Shown: positions 41,716-58,069, counted from the stretch's first letter. The stretch is DNA of 64,000 nt from Hetaerina americana (GCA_022747635.1 JAKTNV010000624.1:1-64000), one strand, 5' to 3'. Numbers and translations: made by a program. Notes: generated by a model not told the origin, from the letters alone.

Positions 41716-41731
41716 GGTCCTGAAAAGGACC
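41716..41731 (-). promoter_or_regulatory. Histone mRNA 3' stem-loop (H3, unit E)
   Basis: Minus-strand GGTCCTTTTCAGGACC. Confidence 0.94.
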
Positions 41732-41757
41732 TTTGTTTTTCGGCCGAAAGTAGCTTT

Positions 41758-42673
<916 letters not shown>

Positions 42674-42724
42674 ACACGACGCGACGGGATCGCCATCCGA
42701 CACCCGGCGTACGTCGATAAAAAA

Positions 42725-42740
42725 GGTCCTTCTAAGGACC
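42725..42740 (+). promoter_or_regulatory. Histone mRNA 3' stem-loop (H4, unit E)
   Basis: GGTCCTTCTAAGGACC. Confidence 0.95.
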
Positions 42741-42926
42741 AATACAATGTTCAGAGATGGAGCTAATCCTTTGCCATAACGGAACGAAAAATTATTCGCT
42801 ATAGCGTATGTGACGGCGATAAATAGTAAAGTAAGACCTGTTCGAGCGCACAGGAAAAATGGCGGTGATAATAGAGTTGAAATTGTATGAGCCTTTACCG
42901 ACGTTAAAGACATTGTCAGCGAATCG

Positions 42927-43044
42927 GAATAAGCACGTGGCAACGGACTGGCGACAATGTATATCGCGCCGTTGCAACCGTACATGAATAAGCACGTGGC
43001 AACGGACTGGCGACAATGTGTATCGCGCCGTTGCAACCATACAT
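42927..43044. repeat. 59-bp direct repeat, two copies (unit E)
   Basis: Same two-copy repeat as in unit A. Confidence 0.85.
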
Positions 43045-43313
43045 GTTAACAAGAAATAACGTAGTTAAGCGGCAGATTGCAGGTGAAATTTTATGACAGA
43101 CTATGAAATACATTGTAAACGAAGCAGTGTCACCTTCAATCATTCTTCGTTGCATTTCAGCACAAACGCTTTCACTTTTTATACGCTTTATTTCCCATCG
43201 TTTACCTTAGCCCAATTATAGCTCCACGTTTCATTCGCTATGCTTATTACGTTTATTGTTATTATTATTTTTTTCACATGACATTTATCGCGTACATCTC
43301 TCTAGTATGTTCT

Positions 43314-43329
43314 GGTCCTGAAAAGGACC
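43314..43329 (-). promoter_or_regulatory. Histone mRNA 3' stem-loop (H2A, unit E)
   Basis: Minus-strand GGTCCTTTTCAGGACC. Confidence 0.95.
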
Positions 43330-43351
43330 TTTTATGCGCACAGCGTGATGC

Positions 43352-43944
<593 letters not shown>

Positions 43945-44316
43945 ATGCCACCCAAGACGAGCGGAAAGGCTGCGAAGAAAGCGGGCAAGGCCCAGAAGAA
44001 CATCTCCAAGGGAGACAAGAAGAAGAAGCGCAGGAGGAAGGAGAGCTACGCAATCTACATCTACAAAGTGCTGAAGCAGGTGCACCCCGACACCGGAATC
44101 TCCAGCAAGGCCATGAGCATCATGAACAGCTTCGTCAACGATATTTTCGAGAGAATCGCCGCCGAAGCTTCTCGCCTGGCTCACTACAACAAGCGCTCCA
44201 CCATCACCAGCCGGGAGGTGCAGACCGCCGTCAGGCTCTTGCTTCCCGGTGAGCTGGCCAAGCACGCCGTCTCCGAGGGGACCAAGGCCGTCACCAAGTA
44301 CACCAGTTCAAAGTAA
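43945..44316 (+). CDS. H2B: Histone H2B (unit E)
   Basis: 123 aa, identical protein. One silent change near the end: a serine codon AGT at 44305-44307 where the other copies have AGC. Confidence 0.98.
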   Translation: MPPKTSGKAAKKAGKAQKNISKGDKKKKRRRKESYAIYIYKVLKQVHPDTGISSKAMSIMNSFVNDIFERIAAEASRLAHYNKRSTITSREVQTAVRLLLPGELAKHAVSEGTKAVTKYTSSK

Positions 44317-47300
44317 ATTCCTCGACGGGATTGCTTTGATGCATCCTAACGGCCCTTCTAAGGGCCATGAAATAATCTTCAGTTTTCAAATACCCGACTG
44401 CGATGGGCAATCGTCAATACTCGGCCGCAAAGGACGTACATAAATAAACGTAAAAACCTGGGAAATTAGAGTCCCACGCTTTCCTCCGATTCACCAACTA
44501 CTTACCTGGTGTGCACGCGCGCGGTTCACGAAAAAATAGAGTAAATGTAAAGGAGAAACTTATGACAATAAAAGATGGACGAATTTCTTACCTCCTATTC
44601 AAATATATTTTCTACTGCTATGCGTCTGCATTTGATGAAAATGACCGTCGAGATATTAAGGAAAAAATATTATATTCCCATGATTACTTCCCTTTCACCC
44701 AGTACTTTTCAAACCACTGACCTGCTATGCTCGTTTCTCAGACGTAAGCCTTGACTTACATGTCTCCCTCCGTCAAAAATAATATGGATTCACGGCGTCC
44801 GTCTCCCTCCGAAACTGGTACGCTTGTGGTCACGTTGCTCCTGCTTCACTTCCAGGGGCAGTAAATGACAGGTCCCCACATGCCCTTCCCACGCGGCCGT
44901 TTTTCCGCGAAGGCTAATTCCGCTTAACCTCCCGTCCCATCCGCTACGTCGTAAAACTCCTCGGGGGTTCAACGCGAGGAGGCAGGTAATGCGACCCGTC
45001 CTCGCCCCAAGTTTCTACGTTAACCAGAAAAGGGCTGTCGCAATGACCCACGTGGCATTCCGCACGAGGAAGAAATTTCTGTGGAAACCTCGCAAGCATA
45101 GAACGCAGCTGGGCAACAGCGTTCCTTGTACATTCACCAAGTCGTGACGAGCAGGCGTCGCAATAAACAAAATGGCGGGCAGTGAGCGCTTCCGTGGATT
45201 TTCCATTGTGCTAATTCTATCCAATCAATCAATTCCCAGAAACTATTTCTACGGAATGCATCGTCGTTAACAGCATATGGAATCAGCATCATTCGCACAA
45301 ATAACAATTTATGTAATGGGCATCGGGTTTCCTTCTTGGAAAATCGCCATCTCGCTGAAACAATGTTGATAAACCTCCTCTGAACGAATCCCCCAAGTAT
45401 TTTAAAGTCGATTGAGTGATTTTTCATCCTTTTCCGCAATTTTTTTTTTGCGATACTGCAACGATTTATCAGCAATTGATTACAAATGCATCGAGACAGA
45501 CGTGACAAGTAGACCAGTTCTTTGATCACCATGCCTCCAAATGACCGATTCTTGTTATAGTTTTGAACCGGGGTCCCTTCCGCGGGACACGACTCATTCC
45601 CCTTCTTTTGAACGAAATTAACCTTTCCAGAAATCTTTACTTGTCTTGTCACGCCACAGAACAGAAAATGTTTCTCTAGGCAAAAGTTAAATGGTCCCAG
45701 TCCCAACTTACCCGCTAATTTTATTACGTTGATACACAAGGGATGGAAGGACATACGTTAATGTTGTTTATTTCTTTGCGGGATTAGGGAAATGAAATCT
45801 AGGGAAAAGAGGTCGAAGTTTGACGTGAAAGAGAAATCTTTAAAATTAGCGGCCGGTATAATCATTTATGAGATGATTGCATAACGTTTTCATTAAGGCG
45901 ACTCTTCCTACAAGTGCATTTCTGACGAAAAAGGTTGCCGCATGTGCCTACCTGTCCGTCCTTTTAGCATTTCAACTTTCTGCAAATTTGGTGAAAATCT
46001 TTACCGCATTAGCCCCATTGAAGAATCCACCCCGGCCGCATTTTGACACTAGGTACACGAGATCGTCACTTCACCGTATTCGACAACCGATTTCCCGCAG
46101 TGGCGTTAACCGAAGGACGCTCGGCTTTGAGGACAATAGTGATTCGTGAAGCGATATTTAATCAGATTCATCTAGTAACAGTGGCCGGGAATGGAATGGA
46201 ATAACGTCCTTGCCTAGGCAACTTAGTAACATACAACTTAACTACGGACGGGAGAAAATGCCGACGAGCCGTGAAGCGGTGTAAATTTCATAACGATCGT
46301 GTGATTTTAAGACTCATGATATACACCATGACGATTAATTACCTTAGCAGTTGTGGTGATGCTTAATCACCGGGATATCATGTAATGTCATACCAGTCAC
46401 AGCGAGGCGTTAATACTTAACATTGAACTTTGTCAAATTTGTGTAGTTGAAATCACCCTTATGACATCTGTTAATAAATTCATCCACACAGAGTACCAAA
46501 TTAGTAAAATATCTCGGGTACGCAGCGATATGTAAACGGAGACAGTTTTTTTTTCAAAATCTCGGAATGGATGACAAACGTCCTCCATTAGCGAACATTT
46601 ATGACAGTCATCACCTACCTCCTGCCGTGATAATGTCAAATTTTGCAATGCAACTACTGGTAATAAGAATGATTAAATTCGAGTCAACTAGTGTTACTTT
46701 CGAATAACGTTCCCCCATTGACACAACTGTCATTTACATATGAACACTAGAAACTAACACACACGAACGTGCACATAGACCTACGCAACCTTCAGTCGTC
46801 TACTTCATCGTGAGTGGATTGAATCCTCTTAACTCCTGATTGACTTTCGCTTCACATTGCAATGATCCCAGATTGGCCGGGGAAAAGACGACTATTTGTT
46901 TTCCTGTTCACTGGAATGCTTATTTCGTATCTTTTATGGTGATGTGCTAGGTACCAGACAGCTTAAAATTGTTAATCATCGTTCTTTTATTACTCGTGAC
47001 GATAAAGTTGCTTCCGCATCGCTAAGAACCTCAAGGAATCAACAATGAACGGGGATGAAATATTTGATGGGTCCACATGTATTGATTAAGTAATGCAGAA
47101 CGAAGTAGATACTGAGTAATTGAATTAACACAGGGGCTTCTTCGAGACAGAACCGAGAAATGATGTTCCGTGAACTGTCGACGGTGATAGAGTTCCACGA
47201 AAGAGAGGTCGTAGAGGAATGAACGGTTCCGGCTGTTAATGCCGCCCCTAGTCCCCCCAACCCCGCAAGCACTGGAAACCAGCCTGGATCCCTGATTACG

Positions 47301-49167
47301 ATCCCAGGAAAAATCGTGTTCAAGTCTTTCCTACGCCAGATAGTATAATCTGTCATCACTATTGAACGCCGCATCACGCCCCGACGGCTTTTTCCCACGT
47401 TTTTTTTATTTATTCACAGGAATGTTTTCCAGGTAAGGGCTATTCACTCTACCTTATCCGTCAATCACTATCCCGACCCTCGAAAGTTATAAGGAAAAGT
47501 CGACCATTGCTCTAATGAAAGATATTATTCCAACGGCATGGAGGTAAAAAACAAGATCCATATGCTTGACACACATTATGTCGATTGGAAACAAGTGGAA
47601 ACGATGTGAAATTAGGTTGGAAGCAACTGAAAAATATTGTGACACGAATACAAGCCGTCATAGCTCCGCAACTACGACGAAAGGGATGTGGATATTATTG
47701 AGTTAAACGCATCTGTCCTATTTGCTTATGGCGATTCCCATCGTAATGATCGCGCATACAATCCCGCGATGCGCCCTATTTTCGCCGTTTCCGTGAATAA
47801 GACGTACGGCGGGGGATGTGTACCGAGCGAAATTGCCGACACGAATTACGTACGCTTACGAGAGCCTGGTTTTCAAGGAGTCGCTTTCACGTTGACTACG
47901 TCCCCGAGGTATCCCATCACACAGGGTCATTTAACGTGACATACAGCGTGTGTGTGGGAGGGATTTTTTTTTTTAAGGTCGTAGGGGTGTATTCCGTAAC
48001 TTGACGGCACCGTGGAGAAAAGCACATCCAACGCATCGCACAGATAAGGAAGGTTAATAAAAGAAATGTACGCGATAACAAGTCGACGGCAGACGACTCT
48101 CCTCTTCGAAAGACGTGCAAGGAAACTAGGGTAGACATCCGCGGAAACGTGGATGTGGCGCCGTTTCAACGACAATAAGAGTTTTCCCGTGATGAAGTAT
48201 CATTTCGTTTCCGATGACATGCCGGTTGCTACAAATTCATCATCCCGCAACGAGGTACCGACGTCCGAAGCCGTTGGAGACGGAGCAAACTCGTCACGGC
48301 CGGGTCGCCACTGCGCGCCCTCGGCTACTACATTGTTTTTCCCGCCCGCTCACGGGGCTAAAGCATAATTCGGCGCCATCCTCGACTTTGTTGTACGTGA
48401 ACTTTGACGTCCCATTCGCGTGCGTACAGTTCATTTCTTTTTCCCCTTCGGCCACCCCATGCAACCATTTCGAAGCCCACGCGGACGCGTCGTAAGGCGT
48501 GCGCTTAACGGGTGACTCCGTCTCCATTTGCGACTCGATAATCCTTTCCCACGGGCGCGGGAGGTGGGTGCGTCGCGACGCCCCCGAGTCGTCGAAAAAT
48601 GCATAAACGTCCGCTTACGGGACAGGCACCGGGGAGGAACAGGAGGAAGGTTTGACAGGCGCCGAGTCAGGGGGAAGGCGTCCGAAGGGACCGTCTTCTC
48701 GGGGCCGCTTTCCGCGGCCGGCGCGCGGCCCACCGGGTCGCGAGCGCGTCCAATACCAGGTGAAGGATGGCCTCGAACGTACGTTACCTCGGATCTCGAG
48801 GAATCGACCCCGGTAGAAACGTGTGCAACGTTTATTCCCGGGTACGCCTTCGACAGGACGACAACCCGTATTTTGACGACCCGCTGCACACGAACTGGGC
48901 TCGCCAAACGCCTGGCGCCGCCACGGCCGACAGGGTGGAACCCTGACGGGCGCCGCGGCGCAAGGCGCCCTCGTTACGCGCCCCCGACACTCTCCGAAAC
49001 GCGAAAGTCGGAGGAGGAGTGGAGTACAAACAATCCGAGAAGCGCACCGGAGGCGAGAGGAAGAGATCGTATTTTGCTCCGAAATGGTACGATAGCAAGG
49101 TGGACTTTCGTATGAAATCCATGTCTTGGTAATTTTCTCTTTCTATCATCACGCAGCAGCCGATAAC
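44317..49167. other. Long spacer H2B to H1 (end of unit E)
   Basis: Standard spacer; H2B stem-loop, no recognisable gene. Confidence 0.8.
44351..44366 (+). promoter_or_regulatory. Histone mRNA 3' stem-loop (H2B, unit E)
   Basis: GGCCCTTCTAAGGGCC. Confidence 0.95.
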
Positions 49168-49914
49168 ATGGCAGACGCAGCATCTGGAGCAGCGGCAGCC
49201 GCACCACCGGCAGCCCAGCCTTCGGGCACCGTCGCAGTAAAACCCCTGCCTTCTTCAGGAACCTCCGCGGCTTCCAAGAAGGCCAGCAAGGGCGGAGCAG
49301 CCAAGAAGGCTCGCGCAAAGCCGTCGCACCCGCCCACTTCCGAGATGGTTAACAACGCAGTCAAGGGCCTCAAGGAGCGCGGTGGCTCTTCCCTTCAAGC
49401 CATCAAGAAGTACATCGCAGCCAGCTACAAAGTGGACGCCGAGAGGCTCTCGCCTTTCATCAAGAAGTACCTCAAGGCGGCCGTCACCGCCGGAACTCTC
49501 GTCCAGACCAAGGGAAAGGGCGCCTCAGGTTCCTTCAAGCTGAGCCACAGCAAGAAGGCCGCACCCGCGGCAGCCAGCGGGACGACCAAGGCGAAAAAGG
49601 TCGTCAAGAAGACGGGAGTAAAGAAACCGAAAGCGGTCGGAGCCAAGAAGTCCTCCGAGAAGGCGTCCAGTGGCACCAAGAGGTCCGCGCCCAAGGAGCG
49701 AAGCAAGTCCGCGCCACCAGCCAAGAAGGCGAAGAAGGCGGCGGACAAGCCAAAGAAGAAGCCGGCGGCTGGGAAACCCGCCGCCAAGGCGGCAAAGTCC
49801 CCGTCGAAGGCGAAAAAGGCGGCCACCAAACCCAAGACCCCCAAGCCCAAGAAGACGCCCACCAAGGCCAAGCCCGCCGCCAAGAAACCTTCCGCCGCCC
49901 AGAAAAAGAAGTGA
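49168..49914 (+). CDS. H1: Linker histone H1 (unit F)
   Basis: 248 aa, identical to unit A H1. Confidence 0.96.
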   Translation: MADAASGAAAAAPPAAQPSGTVAVKPLPSSGTSAASKKASKGGAAKKARAKPSHPPTSEMVNNAVKGLKERGGSSLQAIKKYIAASYKVDAERLSPFIKKYLKAAVTAGTLVQTKGKGASGSFKLSHSKKAAPAAASGTTKAKKVVKKTGVKKPKAVGAKKSSEKASSGTKRSAPKERSKSAPPAKKAKKAADKPKKKPAAGKPAAKAAKSPSKAKKAATKPKTPKPKKTPTKAKPAAKKPSAAQKKK

Positions 49915-49968
49915 ACCATCACTGCTTCGCCACCGGCGCACCTAGGACAGCAGACAGCGTCCAATCTC

Positions 49969-49984
49969 GGTCCTTTTTAGGACC
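49969..49984 (+). promoter_or_regulatory. Histone mRNA 3' stem-loop (H1, unit F)
   Basis: GGTCCTTTTTAGGACC. Confidence 0.93.
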
Positions 49985-50368
49985 ATCATGTCTTCCAAAG
50001 ATGCTTGCCACTCAATGCCCACGCCACTGAGCACGCCCAAAGTTAACATTTATCATGATTAATGCCATGCAAAAACAACGGTCCTATTTAAAATTGATGA
50101 TGCGACATGGACGGACGAAAAAAAAAATTAAGAATAACATTCATAGAACGTGTAAAATGAACAACACGTCACGGAGTATTGTTTTCTTTTCGTTAAGCGC
50201 GTCAGGTAAGCATCGCACGAACTTTTATTTCATCTCATTTCATGCGTAGCCGTGCAAACGCACTTGCCATGCGCAAAGGAAATTTCATGTCGTCCATCAT
50301 TCCAATGGATTTACATCGTCGTTAATTATTGTGCGATCGTGCTAAATTCAAACTTTTAAGTATGTACT

Positions 50369-50384
50369 GGTCCTGAAAAGGACC
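50369..50384 (-). promoter_or_regulatory. Histone mRNA 3' stem-loop (H3, unit F)
   Basis: Minus-strand GGTCCTTTTCAGGACC. Confidence 0.94.
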
Positions 50385-50410
50385 TTTGTTTTTCGGCCGA
50401 AAGTAGCTTT

Positions 50411-51326
<916 letters not shown>

Positions 51327-51377
51327 ACACGACGCGACGGGATCGCCATCCGACACCCGGCGTACGTCGATAAAAAA

Positions 51378-51393
51378 GGTCCTTCTAAGGACC
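51378..51393 (+). promoter_or_regulatory. Histone mRNA 3' stem-loop (H4, unit F)
   Basis: GGTCCTTCTAAGGACC. Confidence 0.95.
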
Positions 51394-51579
51394 AATACAA
51401 TGTTCAGAGATGGAGCTAATCCTTTGCCATAACGGAACGAAAAATTATTCGCTATAGCGTATGTGACGGCGATAAATAGTAAAGTAAGACCTGTTCGAGC
51501 GCACAGGAAAAATGGCGGTGATAATAGAGTTGAAATTGTATGAGCCTTTACCGACGTTAAAGACATTGTCAGCGAATCG

Positions 51580-51697
51580 GAATAAGCACGTGGCAACGGA
51601 CTGGCGACAATGTATATCGCGCCGTTGCAACCGTACATGAATAAGCACGTGGCAACGGACTGGCGACAATGTGTATCGCGCCGTTGCAACCATACAT
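51580..51697. repeat. 59-bp direct repeat, two copies (unit F)
   Basis: Same two-copy repeat as in unit A. Confidence 0.85.
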
Positions 51698-51966
51698 GTT
51701 AACAAGAAATAACGTAGTTAAGCGGCAGATTGCAGGTGAAATTTTATGACAGACTATGAAATACATTGTAAACGAAGCAGTGTCACCTTCAATCATTCTT
51801 CGTTGCATTTCAGCACAAACGCTTTCACTTTTTATACGCTTTATTTCCCATCGTTTACCTTAGCCCAATTATAGCTCCACGTTTCATTCGCTATGCTTAT
51901 TACGTTTATTGTTATTATTATTTTTTTCACATGACATTTATCGCGTACATCTCTCTAGTATGTTCT

Positions 51967-51982
51967 GGTCCTGAAAAGGACC
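51967..51982 (-). promoter_or_regulatory. Histone mRNA 3' stem-loop (H2A, unit F)
   Basis: Minus-strand GGTCCTTTTCAGGACC. Confidence 0.95.
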
Positions 51983-52004
51983 TTTTATGCGCACAGCGTG
52001 ATGC

Positions 52005-53218
<1,214 letters not shown>

Positions 53219-55912
53219 TCATAGGAGAGTAATATCTTTAGGCAGTGTATACTTTTTTTTTCGTGGGGGGGGATAATCCCAGATATTTCTAAGGAGGGGG
53301 TTACCTGTGTGCTTTAAGCGTGCGCGAAATGACATCACTTGTTTGCGGATGAATTCCGCGACGGAAGGGAGTTTGTGGGCGCGACGGACATCGGCCATCC
53401 GGGTCAGTTTGCTGATGCGTAACAAGGCCCGGATGGATTTATTCTGGAAAATTTCCAATTGGGTCCAAAGCGACTTGCGGACGGCGAAAACCTCGCAGCC
53501 GTAGAGAAGCTGCGGGCGGATAATGGATGTGTAAAGCCGGATTCTTTGAGCTGGAGAGAGAGAGGAACCATTGGCGGTAAGGCAGCCGAGTTGGTTCCGC
53601 GCGACTACCGCCTTGCGGCGGCAGTATTCAATCTGAGGCGAGAAGGAGAGCTTTGAATCGAGGACGATACCCAGAAAGCGATGCGACGAGGCTCGTGGAA
53701 TTCTATGTTTGTTGAGGAGTAGAGGGACGTGCGATGGAAGTTTATTAGTACGTTCGAAGTGAACGTGTGTACTTTTTTCCGCGTTGATTTTTATTTTCCA
53801 TGTTTTCGTCCAGGTATGTATTTTTCTTAGGTGCGCATTTAATTTCGTTATATTAGTGTGGCATTGTCGAGATGAAGCTGCGATCGCGGTATCGTCAGCG
53901 TACATATGGATGGATGTGAGTGGAGTAAACGGTAAATCGTTCACGTAAATATTAAATAGAAGGGGGCTTAGGAGGGAGCCTTGTGGCACTCCCGCCCCCG
54001 CTTGTCGCGTCGAAGAGAGAGAGTCGCCTGACGTCACGACGAATTGCCGACACGAAAGGAAGCTTTGGATGAGAAGGAGAAGGGGGGAGGGAAAGCGGGA
54101 GAGGTGGAGTTTGTAAAGGAGGCCATCGTGCCAGACACGGTCAAAGGCTCTGGCGACGTCTAAAAACACAGCGTCAGTGACCATTTTCTGGTTAAATCCG
54201 TGCGAGATTTTTTCACAAAGGCGGAGGACTTGGTGGTTTGCTGACACGTGCTCTCGAAAGCCCAGCTGTTCGGGGCGGAGGATGTTATTTTCCGAGGCGT
54301 GTTTTTGGAGACGATCTAGAAGGATTTTTTCAAAAATTTTCGAAATATTGGAGAGTAAAGTAATCGGACGGCTATTACCGGGAATGGTTGCGTCTTTTCC
54401 GGGTTTGGGAAGAAGGAAGATTTTGCCAAGTTTCCAAGGAGAAGGATAGTGGGAACAGATGTAACACTGATTGAAAAGGTCGGAAAGAATGAGCGGGAAG
54501 GACGGGATTTTTGAGGCGAGTTTTAATTCTCGGTTTGAGACGTTGTCCAACCCGGGAGCTTTTCTCGGGGAAAGGGAAGAGAGGATAGACGAAATCTCCT
54601 TAGCCGAGGTGATCGGTTCCAGAGAAGACGAATTGGGAGGAATGGAGTTTAGAAACTGGCGGATTTCCGGATCGAGAGGAGAAGGGGAAGGATCCACAGA
54701 CATGGTGGACTCGAGGTGATCGGCCTGGATGTCCGCCTTGCGCTGTGGGTCGAAAATAAATGAATCCCGGAATTTAATCGGGGGATTGGTTGCTTTTGGG
54801 CGGCGACGAAGAGATTTCGACAACCGCCACAGGGAATTGTCTTCAAAGGATAGGGATTCAATATGACGGAGCCATTCCTGAGCGGAGTAGGCTGAGATAG
54901 CCTTTTTTACCTCCGCCGCGAGTTTATTATACGCGGTTTTGAGATCGGGAGTTCTTTCGCGCTGCCAGGTACGTCTGGCAACGTTGCGACGCTTGATTTT
55001 AAAGAGGATGTCGGCGGGGAGAGGGTGACGCCCTTCGCCCGCACGTGGTTTGAAAATATCCTTCGTGACCGATCGTCTGGCCTCGGAAAAGGCTTCGGCG
55101 ACGGCCGAAGCACGGCGGTCGAGAATCTCGGGGGTGGGGGAGGAAAGGGGGGACAGCTGCTCGAGTTTGTTTGCAAGGGTGTCGGGGAACCGAGCCCAGT
55201 CAATGACCTGGCGGAGTGGGGGGAGATGGGCTTGCGGCCCAAGGGGAAGACGAAACAGAAGGGGAAAGTGATCCGAGGCGAAGTCTCGAATGACCGAGGG
55301 ACGCTCGTGGAAGGGGAGGTTGACCGAGAGGGCGAAATCAATTACGGAGCACGTGCGCGGGGACCGAGACACGTGGGTTGGTTCGGAAGGGGCGAGGATG
55401 GAAACGGGTTTGCCCTCGATGAAGGCGAGAAGGGTTCGGCCGTTGGTGTTCGTGGACGAGCAATTCCAAGCGACATGTCTCGAATTCCAATCTCCGACGA
55501 ACAAACCGTTCTTACTCTGAGACGTCAGCAGAGATAGATCGTTTCTATTCAATTTACGTGAGCGACCCGGACTATTGTAAATGGAATAAATGTTAATGTG
55601 TCCTAGCGTTGTATGGACTTTTATTCCTAGAGCCTCGATGTTCGTCAAAATGGGAACGTCCAGAAGAGAGTGGGATAAATCACGTTTAATTAGAACAGCT
55701 ACTCCTCCCCCTGGAGTGTTCCTGTCCAATCTATGCGTAATGTAATGTTCGGAGTAGAAGGAAATGTGTGGTTTTAGAAAGGTTTCCTGTAGGAGGATAA
55801 TGTCAATGTGGTGCGTGGTAGCGTAGTGTAAAAGTTCGTGTTTTTTGTGGTGTAAGCCGTTACAGTTCCAAGATAGTATTTTTAAATTTGTGCTTAAGAT
55901 CCCCGTGTGCAT
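53219..55912 (-). CDS. Retrotransposon ORF2: endonuclease and reverse transcriptase (copy 2)
   Basis: 897 aa, differing from copy 1 only at residue 596 (Asp for Glu, five residues after motif A). All endonuclease and reverse transcriptase catalytic residues are present. Same TAATATG junction with ORF1. Confidence 0.95.
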   Translation of the reverse strand: MHTGILSTNLKILSWNCNGLHHKKHELLHYATTHHIDIILLQETFLKPHISFYSEHYITHRLDRNTPGGGVAVLIKRDLSHSLLDVPILTNIEALGIKVHTTLGHINIYSIYNSPGRSRKLNRNDLSLLTSQSKNGLFVGDWNSRHVAWNCSSTNTNGRTLLAFIEGKPVSILAPSEPTHVSRSPRTCSVIDFALSVNLPFHERPSVIRDFASDHFPLLFRLPLGPQAHLPPLRQVIDWARFPDTLANKLEQLSPLSSPTPEILDRRASAVAEAFSEARRSVTKDIFKPRAGEGRHPLPADILFKIKRRNVARRTWQRERTPDLKTAYNKLAAEVKKAISAYSAQEWLRHIESLSFEDNSLWRLSKSLRRRPKATNPPIKFRDSFIFDPQRKADIQADHLESTMSVDPSPSPLDPEIRQFLNSIPPNSSSLEPITSAKEISSILSSLSPRKAPGLDNVSNRELKLASKIPSFPLILSDLFNQCYICSHYPSPWKLGKIFLLPKPGKDATIPGNSRPITLLSNISKIFEKILLDRLQKHASENNILRPEQLGFREHVSANHQVLRLCEKISHGFNQKMVTDAVFLDVARAFDRVWHDGLLYKLHLSRFPSPLLLLIQSFLSCRQFVVTSGDSLSSTRQAGAGVPQGSLLSPLLFNIYVNDLPFTPLTSIHMYADDTAIAASSRQCHTNITKLNAHLRKIHTWTKTWKIKINAEKSTHVHFERTNKLPSHVPLLLNKHRIPRASSHRFLGIVLDSKLSFSPQIEYCRRKAVVARNQLGCLTANGSSLSPAQRIRLYTSIIRPQLLYGCEVFAVRKSLWTQLEIFQNKSIRALLRISKLTRMADVRRAHKLPSVAEFIRKQVMSFRARLKHTGNPLLRNIWDYPPPRKKKYTLPKDITLL

Positions 55913-55913
55913 A

Positions 55914-57704
55914 TTATGTGTGCATACAGAGTAGCTGTTCTAATATATACATTTTTTTCTCCTGCATTGTGGGAGCGTTTTGAATACCCGACATGATGGA
56001 ACGAAACCAGCGCAGAAGTTCCGGGCCATCTGGGTTCGCGTTAGATGAAGGGGGCGGGGGAGCTGGGGCGGAAGCCGGAGGAGGAGGAGGGGTAGCGGAG
56101 TCACTAGGGTAGGGAAGACCATGCGGTCGAGAAAGGGACTTGGAGGGGAGGGCGGGGAAGGCCGAGGACGAGTCCACAGCTGAGGCGAAGGAGCGGGAGA
56201 GGGGGGGAGGAATTCCGGCGGGAATCGCCCGGCCCGAGGCCGCGCGTCGTTCAAAGCTCTTTTTCTTCGCCTCACGGTGAATTTCACAGCCCCGGTAATT
56301 CGCTGGGTGATCTTTAAGACAGAGAAAACACGTAGCGGGGGATTCCTTTGATTTTTCGCATGCGGAGCTCAAGTGGGCGCCTCCGCAGCGAACGCAATTC
56401 GGGTTTAGGTGGCAGTGGTTTTTTGTGTGGCCGATGCGCTGACAGCGATGGCACTGCACCGGATCACCCGACTTGCGAAATGGAGTTATTTGGACTCGGA
56501 GTCCCGCGAGCGCGTGAATGCTTTGAAAAGCCACAGTATCGATATCGCTTGCACAAGAGATGTGGCACACGTTTGTCGGGTAACTCGGGACCGCCTTGAG
56601 TTTTAATTTACGCTCCTCGTCTGAAGGACGAGTAGAGTAAATGCGCCGTACTGAATGCACCTGAAAACCCAGCGAATGAAGTTGTTCAAGAATAGTACCA
56701 TCCGAAACTGATGGGACGACGCCTCGCAGAGCGAATTCCTTACGTTTGTTCTCGGGGAGCTGGTAGGTGACGAACGGAATGTTCAGTTCTTTTAAGATTC
56801 CGTTCACTGAATTGTAGTCTGTGATATTGCTGCACTTTACAACAGCCGTGGACCTGCCTGTGCAGTGGGAAATGGGCGGAATTGAGCAAGCTCGCTGCAT
56901 GCGAGCATGTAGCTCAGCCCATTGCGAGATGTCTGCAAGCCGAAAAGGAGGAATCCTACCGGCGCGCGTAGGAAGCGACTGAGTCGCTTCAGAGGGCGGC
57001 TGCTGAACCGGTCGTGAGGCGGCCGGGACGCTAGCGGGGGGAGAGGTGACCGGTTCACTCAGAAGCGTGAAACGGTTCTGAACCGCCGTTGCAGACGGCG
57101 GAGCAGCGGTAATCGCGCCCGATGCCATGGAGCGACGACGCTTATTAGCAACCAGGATAAAACCGTCTTCAGCGGTGGGGGGAATACCATTTTCAAAAAC
57201 ATAGCCATTTTTCGAAGACAAGATATCGGAATATTGACCGGTAAGGGAAGAGTCACTCACCGGAGAATCCTGATCCGCTCCTACCGCGACGTCCATTGGC
57301 ACAGGCGCAGGAGTGGTGTCAGGGAGCGTGCTAGAAGTCAGTCGGATGTCTGCGGCACCAGAAGGAGCAGCAGAGGAGGCGGCGTTGGACGGGCGAACGG
57401 CAGGAGTCGGCGTCGAGGTGCGGAGATCGGCGAGCAGCTCATCTCTCTCGTTCACTGAGAGAACGGCAAGAGCAGCTCTCGCGGCTGCCACAGCTGATTC
57501 CGCGGGAGATGCAGCCATCGCGGAAGAGGAGACGGACGGAGTTAAACACGATTCCGAGATTGCATCCTCGGAAGACGGAAGGTATTGCAGTATAGCCCGG
57601 CGACGCAGGGATTGCGTCCCGAGGTTAATGTTGGCGTCCCGACAACCACGGGGATGGAATAGCGGGCCTTCAACGTGTTTTTTTGATGAAATTTTTACAC
57701 GCAT
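55914..57704 (-). CDS. Retrotransposon ORF1: zinc-knuckle RNA-binding protein (copy 2)
   Basis: 596 aa from the first ATG (alternative ATG at 57516-57518). Three substitutions relative to copy 1: S205A, A330V and D336G. The three zinc knuckles are unchanged. Confidence 0.92.
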   Translation of the reverse strand: MRVKISSKKHVEGPLFHPRGCRDANINLGTQSLRRRAILQYLPSSEDAISESCLTPSVSSSAMAASPAESAVAAARAALAVLSVNERDELLADLRTSTPTPAVRPSNAASSAAPSGAADIRLTSSTLPDTTPAPVPMDVAVGADQDSPVSDSSLTGQYSDILSSKNGYVFENGIPPTAEDGFILVANKRRRSMASGAITAAPPSATAVQNRFTLLSEPVTSPPASVPAASRPVQQPPSEATQSLPTRAGRIPPFRLADISQWAELHARMQRACSIPPISHCTGRSTAVVKCSNITDYNSVNGILKELNIPFVTYQLPENKRKEFALRGVVPSVSDGTILEQLHSLGFQVHSVRRIYSTRPSDEERKLKLKAVPSYPTNVCHISCASDIDTVAFQSIHALAGLRVQITPFRKSGDPVQCHRCQRIGHTKNHCHLNPNCVRCGGAHLSSACEKSKESPATCFLCLKDHPANYRGCEIHREAKKKSFERRAASGRAIPAGIPPPLSRSFASAVDSSSAFPALPSKSLSRPHGLPYPSDSATPPPPPASAPAPPPPSSNANPDGPELLRWFRSIMSGIQNAPTMQEKKMYILEQLLCMHT

Positions 57705-58069
57705 AATCAATTAATTATACAGTGAAGGGCGCACATTCATAGCGGGACATAGACGCCAACGATGACAAGCCCGCTGAGCGGGGCAGGAGGGGAAGGAGGG
57801 GAGGGGAAAGTGAAAGGCCACGGCCGAGCGGCGGCGGGGCCTGCACGAGCTGGCGACGCGCAGTCTGGGAGCGCTGCAGGGGGAGGGGGTGGCACGCGAC
57901 CGGCCTGCCTGGGCGGTCGGGCGAGCGGCGGCTCCGGCGGGCACAAAGGGTCCGCACGGCGGCACTAAGAAAACACAAAGGCGGCACGAGATTTTTCAAA
58001 AGAAAAAGGGCGCACAGACGGAAGAAAAACACGTCCGTCCTCAACGAAGGTTGAGCAAAGAATCCAATC
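57705..58069 (-). other. Element copy 2 5' UTR
   Basis: 365 nt; the terminal hairpins are conserved at 58017-58039 and 58040-58055. It has a few base differences and one extra A relative to copy 1. Confidence 0.75.
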